Shown piece by piece: positions 8,886-18,028 of a stretch of DNA of 64,000 nucleotides. A model generated the notes under the pieces. It was not told where the DNA came from, made no database searches, and saw only the letters and a program-made list of their open reading frames with translations. Made by a program: the position numbers and the translations under genes. Location of the stretch: contig NZ_QKNS01000001.1 in NCBI RefSeq assembly GCF_003231285.1, positions 434,001 through 498,000 of the forward strand. Reading direction: 5' to 3'. Every line of letters starts with the position of its first letter. Within the stretch, counting starts at the first letter, position 1. The stretch is from Hymenobacter sediminis. Its GTDB lineage: Bacteria > Bacteroidota > Bacteroidia > Cytophagales > Hymenobacteraceae.

Positions 8886-9725
8886 TTACGCCGCTACCTC
8901 AGCCTTTGACCCAGCCGAGGGGGTAGGGCGGGGAGCGGCGTCAAACAGAAACTCATTGAGGCGGGCGCGCAGGTCGGCGGGGGCGAGGTTGCGGAATACT
9001 TCGCCGCCACGTACCAGAGAAATCTGGCTGGTTTCCTCGCTGACTACCAGCACAATGGCATCGGTAACCTCGGTAAGGCCAATGGCAGCGCGGTGGCGCA
9101 GACCCATGGAAGCGGGTACATCGGGGTTTTCGCTGACGGGCAGAATACAGCGGGCGGCCTTGATGCGGCCGTTGCTGATGATAACTGCCCCGTCGTGCAA
9201 GGGGCTAGTTTTGTTGAAGATGCTCATGAGCAGGCGCTTGCTCACGGTGGCGTCAATCAGGTCGCCGGAGTCGGCGAAGAACTTCAGGTCAGAGGCCATG
9301 CTGAAGGCAATGAGGGCGCCCGTCTGCTTGCCGGCCAAGCTTTTGGCCGCCTCAATAAACGGCGTGACGTTCATGCGCTCCTGGGTTTGCTCGCGCCGCC
9401 ACGGAAACACGCGCAGGCGGTTGCCAAAAGAGGTAGCCTTGCCCACATTCAGCAAAAACCGCCTGATTTCCTGCTGAAAGAGAATAATACCCGCCAGCAC
9501 GCCCACGCTCATAAACTGCCCCAGAATGCTGGTGAGCAGTTCCATGCCCAGGGCCTTCACTACCAGATAGAACAGGTAGAGCGACATAAAGCCCAGAAAC
9601 ACTTTCAGGGCCACGCTACCCGTCAGCAGCTTGTAGAGCTGATAAAACAACGCCGTGACCAGTAGCACGTCCACGACGTCTATCCAGCCAATGCGCAGGA
9701 AGCCGATGGTGAAAGCGCCAATCAC
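8886..9725 (-). CDS. cdaA: diadenylate cyclase CdaA
   Basis: Makes the second messenger c-di-AMP from two ATP at the cytoplasmic membrane. The 279-residue protein has three N-terminal membrane helices (about 15-90), a linker, and the DisA_N cyclase domain with both signature motifs, DGA at 178-180 and RHR at 210-212. The C-terminal tail (PRPTPSAGSKAEVAA) is short and disordered. Its ATG overlaps the folP stop by four bases (ATGA), indicating translational coupling; the folP-cdaA order is common in Bacteroidota. Confidence 0.96.
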   Translation of the reverse strand: MIGAFTIGFLRIGWIDVVDVLLVTALFYQLYKLLTGSVALKVFLGFMSLYLFYLVVKALGMELLTSILGQFMSVGVLAGIILFQQEIRRFLLNVGKATSFGNRLRVFPWRREQTQERMNVTPFIEAAKSLAGKQTGALIAFSMASDLKFFADSGDLIDATVSKRLLMSIFNKTSPLHDGAVIISNGRIKAARCILPVSENPDVPASMGLRHRAAIGLTEVTDAIVLVVSEETSQISLVRGGEVFRNLAPADLRARLNEFLFDAAPRPTPSAGSKAEVAA

Positions 9726-10609
9726 GAAGCAGGGGGTAGGGAGTAGGTGTTTGAAACGAGCCGAATGGTCTGGACTGCTTCTGCTACGTCATGTACGCGC
9801 AGCAGCCGGGCCCCGTTGAGCACAGCCAGCGTGTTCACGGCAATGGTACCGGCCAGCGCGGCATCAGGCGTTAAGCCCAGCGGCTTATATACCATACTTT
9901 TCCGGGAAAGGCCGGCCAGAATGGGCAGGCCCAGCACCTGCAGCTCCGGTAGGCGACGCAGCAGTTCATGGCTTTGAGCAGCCGTTTTGGCAAACCCGAA
10001 GCCGGGGTCCAGCACCACATCCGCTACCCCATGCTGGCGCAGCAAGGCCAGCTTGTCGCGGAAGTAGCGCACCAGCTCCAGCACAATATCGCCCTCATAA
10101 TGGGTGAGCTGAGTCATAGTCTGGGGGGTGCCGCGCATGTGCATCAGGATGTAGGGTACGCCCAGACGGCCGGCGGTGGGCAGCATATCCTCGTCGAGGG
10201 AGCCCCCGCTGATGTCGTTGAGGATGTCGGCGCCGGCAGCTACGGCCTCGGTGGCTACGTCGGCTCGGAAGGTGTCCACAGAGAGAAAGGCTTCCGGAAA
10301 CTCCCGGCGCACGGCCTCTATGGCGGGCAGCAGGCGGCGCTTTTCCTCGTCGGCGGAAATATGCTCCGCACCGGGGCGGGAGGAGTAACCGCCTAAATCC
10401 AGCACAACAGCTCCGGCTTGCAGCATCTGCCCGGCCCGGCGCAACAGTTCGTCTTCGCTACCCATGCGGTTGCCCGCAAAGAACGAATCGGGCGTTAGGT
10501 TCAGGATGCCCATGACATGGGGCTGGCGCAGATCCAGCACCCGCCCACCGGGGCAGCGCAGGGTTAGCCTCGGGGAAAAGCACGTATCTTGCGGGGCCTG
10601 GAGGAGCAT
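9722..10609 (-). CDS. folP: dihydropteroate synthase
   Basis: Joins 6-hydroxymethyl-7,8-dihydropterin pyrophosphate and p-aminobenzoate to dihydropteroate in folate synthesis; this is the sulfonamide target. 295 residues in a TIM-barrel pattern with MGILNLTPDSF at 33-43 and DLGGYSSRPGA at 71-81, the two family signatures. DILNDISGG and ILAGLSRKS follow in order. It is the first gene of the folP-cdaA-zinc ribbon operon and is divergent from the DUF1599 gene across an imperfect inverted repeat. Confidence 0.96.
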   Translation of the reverse strand: MLLQAPQDTCFSPRLTLRCPGGRVLDLRQPHVMGILNLTPDSFFAGNRMGSEDELLRRAGQMLQAGAVVLDLGGYSSRPGAEHISADEEKRRLLPAIEAVRREFPEAFLSVDTFRADVATEAVAAGADILNDISGGSLDEDMLPTAGRLGVPYILMHMRGTPQTMTQLTHYEGDIVLELVRYFRDKLALLRQHGVADVVLDPGFGFAKTAAQSHELLRRLPELQVLGLPILAGLSRKSMVYKPLGLTPDAALAGTIAVNTLAVLNGARLLRVHDVAEAVQTIRLVSNTYSLPPAS

Positions 10610-10629
10610 GGTGGGAGCGGAAAGAGGGC

Positions 10630-10730
10630 GTCATGCTGACGGTAGTACCTGCGCGGCCGAGGCCCGGCGCGAGCTGCCGGAGCAAGGCGTTGAACACCTT
10701 CCCGCGAGCGGCTTTCTCTGTCAGCATGAC
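10630..10730. repeat. inverted repeat GTCATGCTGAC / GTCAGCATGAC flanking ~79 bp
   Basis: Perfect 11-base arms at 10630-10640 and 10720-10730 enclose a GC-rich core between the divergent folP and DUF1599 starts. The right arm contains one candidate ATG of the DUF1599 gene. The arm sequence resembles the outer part of palindromic elements such as the one at 60281, so it may be an eroded copy. It could also act on expression of either gene. Confidence 0.5.
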
Positions 10731-10731
10731 A

Positions 10732-11328
10732 ATGGGCGGATTGCAACAAAATAGGCTGAAAAACTTGGAGAATCAAACCCAGCACGAATACGACCGGGTC
10801 ATTGCGCGGTGCCGCAAGCTGTTTCTGGCTAAAACTCACGACTATGGCACGGCCTGGCGCATTATGCGCCTACCCTCCGTTACCGACCAAATCTATATTA
10901 AGGCCCAGCGCATTCGCAGCATTCAGGAAAAAGGCACGCAGCTGGTTGCCGATGGGGTAGAGGAGGAGTTCGTGGCCATCATCAACTACTGTATCATTGC
11001 CCTCATGCAGCTTGGGCTGCCCGCTGAAGCTCCGCTGGAACTGGAACCGGCCGCCGTGGCCCTGGCCTACGATGAGCAGGTAGCCGAAAACCGCCGCTTG
11101 CTGTTCGCTAAAAACCACGACTACGGCGAAGCCTGGCGCCAGATGCGCATTGAAAGCATTACCGACATTATTCTGATGAAGCTGCACCGCACCAAGCAGA
11201 TTGAGGACCTGGGTGGCCTGACCCGCGTATCGGAAGGCGTGGAGGCCAACTACCGCGACATGCTGAACTACGCCGTGTTTGTGCTAATTAAGATGGGGTT
11301 TGCTGAGGCTGATGGGGTAGCAGAATAG
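10732..11328 (+). CDS. DUF1599 family protein, two tandem domains
   Basis: 198 residues made of two copies of one domain: YDRVIARCRKLFLAKTHDYG near the N-terminus and DEQVAENRRLLFAKNHDYG in the second half, each followed by AWR-M-R, SxTD and a C-terminal helix (NYCIIALMQLG / NYAVFVLIKMG). DUF1599 has been linked to nucleotide-modification contexts, but its activity is unknown. The start is uncertain: ATG 10726 and 10732 are both possible, and the domain begins a little later. The frame is open upstream to 10633 within the repeat. Its position beside folP and a BT_3928-like gene is, to my recollection, recurrent in Bacteroidota. Confidence 0.8.
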   Translation: MGGLQQNRLKNLENQTQHEYDRVIARCRKLFLAKTHDYGTAWRIMRLPSVTDQIYIKAQRIRSIQEKGTQLVADGVEEEFVAIINYCIIALMQLGLPAEAPLELEPAAVALAYDEQVAENRRLLFAKNHDYGEAWRQMRIESITDIILMKLHRTKQIEDLGGLTRVSEGVEANYRDMLNYAVFVLIKMGFAEADGVAE

Positions 11329-11350
11329 TTGGGTAAACAGCTCCTGAGCC

Positions 11351-11358
11351 TACATTTG
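11351..11358 (+). promoter_or_regulatory. -7 element upstream of the DoxX gene
   Basis: TACATTTG is an exact TAnnTTTG match 106 bases before the ATG at 11465, just after the DUF1599 stop. Confidence 0.4.
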
Positions 11359-11464
11359 CGTATCAGCCTCAGCCGCTTGTGTTGAAACCTTGCTTGCAAA
11401 GCAACTGCATCAGCGGTAGCGCGGTTACTTCGCTACTCACTTACTCTGCTACTCCCCGTAGTTC

Positions 11465-12571
11465 ATGAAACAACTTACCCGTATTTGCTGGCTGCTGCTG
11501 GGCGTCGTGTTTATCTTCTCGGGGCTGGTCAAGCTCAACGACCCCGTTGGGACGGCCCTGAAGCTGGAAGAATATTTCGAGGTTTTCTCGAAGGACTTCG
11601 GCTCTTTCTTTGAAATCTTTATCCCGTATTCCCGCACGCTGAGCATCTTTCTGAGTTCCTTGGAGGTAGTGCTGGGGGTAGCCGTGCTGTTGCGCTGGAT
11701 GCTGCGGCAAACCCTGTGGGTACTGCTGGCCCTGCTGGTGTTCTTCGGGTTCCTGACCTTTTACTCGGCCGCCTTCAACAAGGTAACCGACTGCGGCTGC
11801 TTCGGCGACTTCATCAAGCTCACGCCCTGGACCTCGTTTGCCAAGGACCTGTTCCTGCTGCTACTCTGGGCCGTGGTGTTTTATAACCAGCGCTACCTGC
11901 GCCGGGTGTTTGCCAAGGGCACGCTGGGCGTGATGTACATTACGCTGGCTTCGGCCGTGGCTATTGGCATTGGGGTACGCGCCCTGGGCCACCTGCCCTA
12001 CTTCGATTTCCTGCCTTACAAGGAGGGCAACGACATTGCCAAGCTGATGAAGCCCCAGGAGCAGGCCAAGTATCAGTACGTGATGGAGCGCAACGGCGAA
12101 ACCAAGACCTTCACGGAGTACCCTACTGACTCGACCTGGAAGTACAAGAGCATGGAGGTGCTAAACCCCCTGACGTCTAAGCCTGTCATTACGGACTTTG
12201 CCATTTTCGATGCTGAAGGAAAAGACCATACCCAGGAGGTGCTGACGGGTAACAAGCTGCTGCTGATTGTGCAGAGCGCCACCACCGCCGACCGGGACCG
12301 GTTCAAGGACATCACGCAACTGATGGAGGACGCCGCCAAGTCGCGCAAGCAAATCCGGCCGCTTATCATCACGAGCAGCAGCCCGCAGGATTTCGACGCT
12401 TTCCGCCACGATGTAAACCTGCCGGGTACCTACTACTTCGCCGATGCTACCGTGCTGAAGTCAATGATTCGCTCGAACCCCGGCTTTATTGTATTGCAGA
12501 ACGGGGTAGTAAAAGGCAAGTTCCACTACCACGACATTCCCGACGCCAGCAAGCTCGAAACGCTGCTATAA
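11465..12571 (+). CDS. BT_3928-like DoxX/MauE membrane protein with thioredoxin-like C-terminus
   Basis: 368 residues. Residues 1-170 form a DoxX/MauE-type four-helix membrane domain (WLLLGVVFIFSGLVKLNDP) with the MauE-like motif DCGCFGD. The remaining ~200 residues are soluble with a thioredoxin-fold pattern (KLLLIVQSATTADRDRF, IRPLIITSSSP, NPGFIVLQNGVVKGKFH) but no CxxC. MauE-type proteins are associated with disulfide or quinone redox chemistry; the exact role here is unknown. The product shape matches the family named after Bacteroides BT_3928. Confidence 0.85.
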   Translation: MKQLTRICWLLLGVVFIFSGLVKLNDPVGTALKLEEYFEVFSKDFGSFFEIFIPYSRTLSIFLSSLEVVLGVAVLLRWMLRQTLWVLLALLVFFGFLTFYSAAFNKVTDCGCFGDFIKLTPWTSFAKDLFLLLLWAVVFYNQRYLRRVFAKGTLGVMYITLASAVAIGIGVRALGHLPYFDFLPYKEGNDIAKLMKPQEQAKYQYVMERNGETKTFTEYPTDSTWKYKSMEVLNPLTSKPVITDFAIFDAEGKDHTQEVLTGNKLLLIVQSATTADRDRFKDITQLMEDAAKSRKQIRPLIITSSSPQDFDAFRHDVNLPGTYYFADATVLKSMIRSNPGFIVLQNGVVKGKFHYHDIPDASKLETLL

Positions 12572-12573
12572 AT

Positions 12574-12651
12574 CAGTTGCCGGTTGCCGGTTGCCAGGGG
12601 CCAGCTTGTTCTGTTGCTCACTGACAACCGGTAACCGGCAATTGGCAACTG
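12574..12651. repeat. imperfect palindrome of CAGTTGCCGGTTGCC units
   Basis: The left arm (12574 onward) and right arm (to 12651) are near-complementary over about 23 bases with a few mismatches. The arms are built from the short tandem unit GTTGCCG. It lies between the DoxX stop and the ABC permease start and could terminate the former. The same sequence flavour appears inside the E1 gene near 46335. Confidence 0.6.
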
Positions 12652-12657
12652 AACAAG

Positions 12658-13716
12658 ATGCTAGGTTTTATTCTGAGCCGTTTGTGGCAGGGTGTGCTGG
12701 TACTGGTAGGGGTAGCCCTCACGGTATTCTTCCTGTTTCAGGTGCTGCCCGGCGACCCGGTGGCTTTGCTGGCCGGCCAGCGCTCCGACGCCGCTACCCG
12801 CGCCGCCATTGCCGCCGACTTAGGCCTTGACCAGCCCCTGCCGGGCCAGCTGCTGGGCTACCTCAACGATGTGTCGCCGGTGGGCGTGCACCCGCGCGAC
12901 TCAGCGGGGGTAGCGAAATACGGCGGCGTGCAGGTACTACCCCTCGGAAGTAAGCAAGGCCTGGTGCTGAAAACTCCCTACCTGCGGCGCTCCTTCCAAA
13001 GCAACAAAGAGGTGCTGAGTATTCTGCTCGACCACTTTACCGGCACGCTCTGGCTGGCCCTGGCCGCTATGCTGCTGGCGGCGGTGTTGGGTATTGGGCT
13101 GGGGGTAGTAGCTGCCCTCAAGCCGCACTCTTGGCTTGATCGGGCGTTAGTGTCTACTTCGGTACTGGGCATTTCGGTCCCTTCCTTCGTAGCGGCCATC
13201 CTCATTGCTATGACGTTCGGGTTCTACTGGAGCTCCTGGACGGGTCTTAACCTGACGGGGCAGCTCTACGAAACGGACCCTTTCTCAGGGCGTCATCTGG
13301 TGCTGAAAAACCTGTTGTTACCAGCCTTAGCCCTGGGCATTCGGCCCCTGGCTGTTATTGTGCAGCTTACCCGCTCCTCGATGCTCGATGTGATGAGCCA
13401 AGATTATATCCGGACGGCCCGCGCCAAAGGGCTTTCGGGCTACCGCACGGTGGTAGGCCATGCTCTCAAAAACGCCTTGAACCCGGTAATTACGGCCGTG
13501 TCGGGCTGGCTGGCTTCCCTGATGGCGGGGGCATTTTTTATCGAGTACATTTTCAACTGGAAGGGCCTGGGCACCGTTACGCTGCGGGCCGTCGAGAACC
13601 TCGATTTTCCCGTGGTCATGGGTGCTACCATTTTTATTGCGGCCTTGTTTGTACTCGTCAACATTGTAGTCGATGTGCTCTACGCCGTGCTTGACCCACG
13701 CGTGAAGCTGGGGTAG
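12658..13716 (+). CDS. ABC transporter permease, DppB/OppB family
   Basis: A 352-residue inner-membrane permease for peptide, nickel or related substrates. The N-terminus MLGFILSRLWQGVLVLVGV with VFFLFQVLPGDP is typical of DppB. The BPD_transp_1 domain follows, with the EAA-like loop DYIRTARAKGLSGYRTVVGHALKNAL and the C-terminal LDPRVKLG. There is a longer periplasmic loop than usual after helix 1 (about 60-125). No partner permease, ATPase or binding protein lies nearby, so the substrate cannot be inferred. Confidence 0.92.
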   Translation: MLGFILSRLWQGVLVLVGVALTVFFLFQVLPGDPVALLAGQRSDAATRAAIAADLGLDQPLPGQLLGYLNDVSPVGVHPRDSAGVAKYGGVQVLPLGSKQGLVLKTPYLRRSFQSNKEVLSILLDHFTGTLWLALAAMLLAAVLGIGLGVVAALKPHSWLDRALVSTSVLGISVPSFVAAILIAMTFGFYWSSWTGLNLTGQLYETDPFSGRHLVLKNLLLPALALGIRPLAVIVQLTRSSMLDVMSQDYIRTARAKGLSGYRTVVGHALKNALNPVITAVSGWLASLMAGAFFIEYIFNWKGLGTVTLRAVENLDFPVVMGATIFIAALFVLVNIVVDVLYAVLDPRVKLG

Positions 13717-13818
13717 CAAGCGCCAGCGGCCTGCTGCTGATCTTGCTCATGTGGTGCTAGCGCAACATGTTGCACCTTTGCCCCGGTGGCATCCACAACA
13801 TGCCTCCCACCACTTATT

Positions 13819-14340
13819 ATGCGTCTTTACCTCATCGGCATGCCAGGAGCGGGCAAAACTACCCTGGGTCGGGGGCTGGCTGCAGCGTATCAGGTCCCGT
13901 TTCTTGATCTGGACGAGGAAATTGTGCGGCGCGAGCAGCGGAGCGTATCCGAAATCTTTGCCCAGGACGGTGAGGAATACTTTCGGCAGCGCGAAGCCGA
14001 TGTGCTACGGGAGGTAGTAGCCGCCTACCCCCAACTGGTACTCGCAACCGGCGGTGGTACTCCCTGCTTTCATCACAACCTGGAAGTGCTGCTCGCAGCC
14101 GGCCTGACGCTGTACTTGGCTGTACCGGTGGAGGAATTAGTACGGCGCCTGATGGTTGCCGCCGCAAGCAGGCCACTGCTGGCGGGCCATCTGGATGCCA
14201 AAGCCCTTGAAACACGCCTGCACGAAACCTTAGCGGCCCGCCAACAGTTTTACGACCGCGCGCCGCTGCGCTGCACAGCGCCTACCTGCTCTTTGGAGGC
14301 TGTGCAGCAGTTGGTGGCGCGCTACAATGCTACAGCATAA
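13819..14340 (+). CDS. aroK: shikimate kinase
   Basis: Phosphorylates shikimate with ATP in the chorismate pathway. 173 residues: P-loop GMPGAGKTT at 7-15, shikimate-binding Asp in FLDLDEE (28-34), the FR...E segment YFRQREADVL, and GGG at 78-80. ATG 13819 gives the standard MRLYLIG start; the frame is open 11 codons further upstream. No other aromatic pathway gene is adjacent. Confidence 0.94.
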   Translation: MRLYLIGMPGAGKTTLGRGLAAAYQVPFLDLDEEIVRREQRSVSEIFAQDGEEYFRQREADVLREVVAAYPQLVLATGGGTPCFHHNLEVLLAAGLTLYLAVPVEELVRRLMVAAASRPLLAGHLDAKALETRLHETLAARQQFYDRAPLRCTAPTCSLEAVQQLVARYNATA

Positions 14341-14374
14341 GCTAGTATTGGTCCGGCATTTGCGCTGCCCTACG

Positions 14375-14382
14375 TACTTTTG
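14375..14382 (+). promoter_or_regulatory. -7 element of the fatty acid hydroxylase gene
   Basis: TACTTTTG matches TAnnTTTG and lies 24 bases before the ATG at 14407. Confidence 0.5.
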
Positions 14383-14406
14383 CGCCTTCATCATTCCTGT
14401 ATTGGT

Positions 14407-15093
14407 ATGAATACTACCCCCGAAGCCCCGGAAATCAGCAGTGTAGTAACACCTGCTAAAACCCCCGATGCCATTAAGCCCAAACATAAGGGCTCGGCCC
14501 GCCTGTTCGAGAATCCTGTACTGGAGCGGCTTACCCACACACACATTGCAGCCCCGCTGACTATATTCTTCTCCGTAGCGGCTGTTAGCCTGTACTACGG
14601 CCTTAGCCGCGGCCTCATGACGGGCCTTTCGGCGTTCGGTCTGTTTCTGTTCGGTTGGCTGCTCTTTACCCTGGCCGAGTATCTGATGCACCGCTTCGTG
14701 TATCACATGGATACGGATACGCCCCGGAAGGCCAAGTTTCAATACACCATGCACGGAGTGCACCACGAGTTTCCGAAGGACGAAACCCGGTTGGCTATGC
14801 CTCCCATCCTGACGGTGTTCGTGACTTCGCTGCTGTTTTTCATCTTCCGCTTCACGTTTGGCTACGCTGGCTTGGGTGTTCTGGCGGGTTTCGTGTTTGG
14901 GTATGCCCTGTACCTGTTTGTACACTATGCCATTCACGTATATGCCCCACCAAAGAACTTCCTGAAGTTCTGGTGGCACCACCACGCCCAGCACCACTAC
15001 CGCCAAGATGAAATTGCCTTCGGGGTGAGTACTACCCTCTGGGACCACATTGTAGGTACCATGCCTAGCAAGACACCTAAAAAGTCTGCTTAA
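14407..15093 (+). CDS. fatty acid hydroxylase / sterol desaturase superfamily protein
   Basis: A 228-residue membrane di-iron enzyme. Histidine boxes appear in order: HRFVYH, HGVHHEF, HYAIHVY and HHAQHHYR, the pattern of fatty acid 2-hydroxylases, set among four hydrophobic helices. A likely substrate is the acyl chain of membrane sphingolipids or other lipids, since this phylum makes sphingolipids, but carotenoid hydroxylase activity cannot be excluded. ATG 14407 was chosen over upstream in-frame codons because it fits the promoter and leaves a charged, disordered N-terminus of about 40 residues. A terminator follows. Confidence 0.86.
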   Translation: MNTTPEAPEISSVVTPAKTPDAIKPKHKGSARLFENPVLERLTHTHIAAPLTIFFSVAAVSLYYGLSRGLMTGLSAFGLFLFGWLLFTLAEYLMHRFVYHMDTDTPRKAKFQYTMHGVHHEFPKDETRLAMPPILTVFVTSLLFFIFRFTFGYAGLGVLAGFVFGYALYLFVHYAIHVYAPPKNFLKFWWHHHAQHHYRQDEIAFGVSTTLWDHIVGTMPSKTPKKSA

Positions 15094-15115
15094 GACAACG
15101 TAATCCCAATTTTAG

Positions 15116-15147
15116 AAAGGCTCGTCTGTTCCCTGACGAGCCTTTTT
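15116..15147 (+). terminator. intrinsic terminator
   Basis: AAAGGCTCGTC / GACGAGCCTTT form an 11-bp stem with an eight-base loop followed by T residues, just after the hydroxylase gene. Confidence 0.85.
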
Positions 15148-15365
15148 GCATTATAAAAGCTAGTTCAATTCATTAGTTTTTTAAGATATAAGCAGGATTG
15201 ATTTGGATAAATCATGTCTAATTGCGGCTTGTACCGAAATAGGAAATGATTTGCCTTGCATAGGGAAGGTGGCGAACTAACTTTCCAAATCAGCCACATC
15301 CATTTGTACTATAGGTAGAGTGGGTTGAAGCTGAAGTGTTCGTAGTTCCTTCCTTTCGTCCCGCT

Positions 15366-17777
15366 ATGAGAAAATCCTACCCTGCTCTAGCCAGCATAGT
15401 GCTGGCTTCATTTTGTTCTGTGCCTAGTGTAGCCCAGCATGTGTTTACAGATGCTGATCTGGCTCCATACGTTCAAGACTTTAATACGCTTACCGGAAAT
15501 CAGGCCTTTAGCAACAATGCTACGCTGCCTGGCGTCTATGCCCAAGCAGAATTTGCAACGGGCCCTTATACCCCCGGCATATTTTATGCGAATAATGGCT
15601 CTACCACCACGGCTAGCTACTATCATTTCGGTGATGCTACTGGTGATATGGCGTCGGACCGTTCTTTCGGAGGTATTGCTGCCACCACCACCGGCGACGG
15701 AATAGGCCACGTCGGAATTCGGCTTAAAAATGGTAGCAACTCTGTAATCCGTAGCCTGGATGTTGTGTATGCTATGGAGCATTGGTACAACTCAGGAAAG
15801 GTCGACAAGGCCCGTGTAGATGTGGCATATCGAAAAACGCCAGTAGGGGTTGAGTCAAACAGTTTGCTCAGTACCGCCGGGAATTGGACGATTATCACTG
15901 ATTTGGGGGTTGATGCGCCTTCCACCGCTACGGTTATTGCCAGCCGTGATGGCAACTCCACTTCTAACCGTCGGGTGCGGCAAACTACTCTCAGTGGGAT
16001 TGACCTGGCTCCAGGCGAGGAAATTATGATTCGGTGGAGCTATGTCCTGAATAACACCACCAACGGCAATGGCCTTTCCATTGATGATGTTGTAATTGCT
16101 CCATTTACAAACGTCTTCTATTCCAGGGCTACCGGTAACCTAGATGACGTAGCAAACTGGAGTTCCAGTAGTGACGGCACCGGCTCATTACCAGGCGACT
16201 TCAGCTTCTCTCTGCCCAACGCAACGTACTACGTGCAAGGCAACACCACTACTACTGGAGATAATGCAGCCAGCCGCATAGGTTCAGCCACTGATGATGC
16301 CGTCTGGACAGTGAATGGCTTGAATTCCCGGATAGTTGTAGGCCTACCCGGTGCTACTATGGCAAGTCGGCTGTATATCGCTGGCAACGACAATATTGTT
16401 GGCCGAGTTGATCTTAGCAGCAATGCAGCCCTAGCCATTGAGCAGCCTAATTACACATTCACGTTAGGCCAGCTGGATAACGCCAGTACTGTGGAGTACT
16501 ATACTCCAACTGCTCAGATCCGTGTGGCACCAGTTGCTTATGGAAATTTGCAGCTAAGTGGTGGAGGCAACAAGTTCCTGTCGGGCAATACCCTGGTGAA
16601 TGGCAACCTATTGTTCGCCGGTGCATCGTCTAGTTTGTCCAATCTATTCTTAGGCGATTATAGCCTTACGATCCAGCGCGGGGGCACGGTACAAGGAACT
16701 ACAGCTTCAGCCTTCGTTGTAACCAACGGAAAAGGAGCCCTGCGCCAAACGGTAGCTAATACGGGTGTTGACGTTGTGTACCCAGTAGGTACTTCTGCGG
16801 GTAGCTACACACCTGCTTATTTGCGGCAGCCGAACAGCACCACCGCCCGCAACCAAGATGTATACGCTGTTCGGGTTATTGACGGAATGTACAGCCGCTA
16901 CGATTCTGCCGAAAACGGGGCGGGTGCTGCCGTTTCCAACCAGAACGTCAAGAAAACCTGGTTGATCAGCGAGGAAGTTAAAGGCAACTCCGACATCACC
17001 ATGGGTTTGCAATGGAATGAGGTGGATGAGGTGAGAGGAGATGCTACTACTGCATTCGACCGCTCAAAGGCTTATGTTGCGCATTACCTGACCAATAGCG
17101 CTCAGCCCTATTTCGATAAAGGAGCAGCAACTGCTGCTTCGCGCGTATCGAGTGACGGGGCTGCTACTACCAACACAACTGCCATCTTCCGCGCAAACCG
17201 CAGCGGTATCACCACTTTCTCTCCCTTCAGTGTTTCCTCGCGCGTGGCAGCACCTTTGCCGGTGCAGTTAGTAGCCTTCACGGCTAACCCAATGGGTAGC
17301 GCAGTACAGTGCGTCTGGCAAACGGCTGCCGAGTTGAACAACGCTCGTTTTGTAGTCGAGCGGAGTGCTACGGGACAGCACTTCGCGGCTATAGGAACAG
17401 TAGTAGGTAAAGGCACTACCAGCACCGGCCAGCAGTACCAGTTCACGGATGCTACCCCTGCCGCTGGCCTGAACTACTACCGTCTGCGCCAGATAGATGT
17501 TGATGGCACGGAGGCTTTATCGGGAGTGGTTGTAGTGAGCATGGGCAAAGCCGCAGTGGCTCAGGTAACGCCTAACCCGGGTGCACAAAACTTCCGCGTG
17601 CTACTGCCCACCGAAGCTTCCGTTCTGCAAGCTCAGGTATTTAACATCCTTGGCACGCAGGTCGCTGTTGTGAACCCCGATGGTAGCTTCACGCTGGAGC
17701 GCCAACCAGCCGGTATCTACATCGTTCGGGTTAGCACGACCCAAGGCACGCAAAGCATCCGAGTTGTTAAGGAATAA
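15366..17777 (+). CDS. large secreted protein with T9SS C-terminal sorting domain
   Basis: 803 residues. An N-terminal signal peptide (MRKSYPALASIVLASFCSVPSVAQ) fixes the start at 15366. The body is Ser/Thr/Asn/Gly-rich and beta-strand rich, without a catalytic motif I recognise. Residues ~640-710 form a fibronectin-III-like segment common in T9SS cargo (PVQLVAFTANPMGSAVQCVW, LNYYRLRQIDVDGT). The last ~75 residues are a type A sorting domain (NPGAQNFRVLLP ... PAGIYIVRVSTTQGTQ ... IRVVKE). Expected to cross the outer membrane through the type IX system and be released or anchored. A terminator follows. Confidence 0.9.
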   Translation: MRKSYPALASIVLASFCSVPSVAQHVFTDADLAPYVQDFNTLTGNQAFSNNATLPGVYAQAEFATGPYTPGIFYANNGSTTTASYYHFGDATGDMASDRSFGGIAATTTGDGIGHVGIRLKNGSNSVIRSLDVVYAMEHWYNSGKVDKARVDVAYRKTPVGVESNSLLSTAGNWTIITDLGVDAPSTATVIASRDGNSTSNRRVRQTTLSGIDLAPGEEIMIRWSYVLNNTTNGNGLSIDDVVIAPFTNVFYSRATGNLDDVANWSSSSDGTGSLPGDFSFSLPNATYYVQGNTTTTGDNAASRIGSATDDAVWTVNGLNSRIVVGLPGATMASRLYIAGNDNIVGRVDLSSNAALAIEQPNYTFTLGQLDNASTVEYYTPTAQIRVAPVAYGNLQLSGGGNKFLSGNTLVNGNLLFAGASSSLSNLFLGDYSLTIQRGGTVQGTTASAFVVTNGKGALRQTVANTGVDVVYPVGTSAGSYTPAYLRQPNSTTARNQDVYAVRVIDGMYSRYDSAENGAGAAVSNQNVKKTWLISEEVKGNSDITMGLQWNEVDEVRGDATTAFDRSKAYVAHYLTNSAQPYFDKGAATAASRVSSDGAATTNTTAIFRANRSGITTFSPFSVSSRVAAPLPVQLVAFTANPMGSAVQCVWQTAAELNNARFVVERSATGQHFAAIGTVVGKGTTSTGQQYQFTDATPAAGLNYYRLRQIDVDGTEALSGVVVVSMGKAAVAQVTPNPGAQNFRVLLPTEASVLQAQVFNILGTQVAVVNPDGSFTLERQPAGIYIVRVSTTQGTQSIRVVKE

Positions 17778-17794
17778 ATGAACTAGCAGCAATG

Positions 17795-17827
17795 AAAAGG
17801 CCTCCCTTACACAGGGAGGCCTTTTTT
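17795..17827 (+). terminator. intrinsic terminator
   Basis: AAAAGGCCTCCCT / AGGGAGGCCTTTT stem with a five-base loop and a T tract, directly after the T9SS cargo gene. It is symmetric enough to serve the convergent small gene as well. Confidence 0.88.
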
Positions 17828-17851
17828 ATGTTCTTACGTTTGCCGCAGCTA

Positions 17852-18028
17852 TTAAGAGCGGCGGAAGCGGTTCACAACAAACCAAATCAGCAAGACAATC
17901 AGGAATACCCCAATCAGCCCCGTCCAGGCACCGGCTTTGAAAATGGTGCCAATGGCATCACAACTGCTCAGCGAAAAGGTAAGCAGCACTAAGAAAAACA
18001 AAGCGAGGGGAAAGCGGAAGGTAGTCAT
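17852..18028 (-). CDS. small lipoprotein-like membrane protein (58 aa)
   Basis: 58 residues: a hydrophobic signal with the lipobox-like FSLSSC at 18-23, then a second hydrophobic helix (GVFLIVLLIWFVVNRF) and a basic tail RRS. Either a lipoprotein with a membrane helix or a two-helix membrane peptide. ATG 18028 begins MTTFRFPLALFF. Small proteins of this shape are common in Bacteroidota and their function is unknown. Confidence 0.62.
   Translation of the reverse strand: MTTFRFPLALFFLVLLTFSLSSCDAIGTIFKAGAWTGLIGVFLIVLLIWFVVNRFRRS

Noticed and set aside
10624..10731. Upstream extension of the DUF1599 protein to the ATG at 10633
   Set aside because: The added residues come from the inverted repeat and are Pro/Arg-rich, unlike the family.
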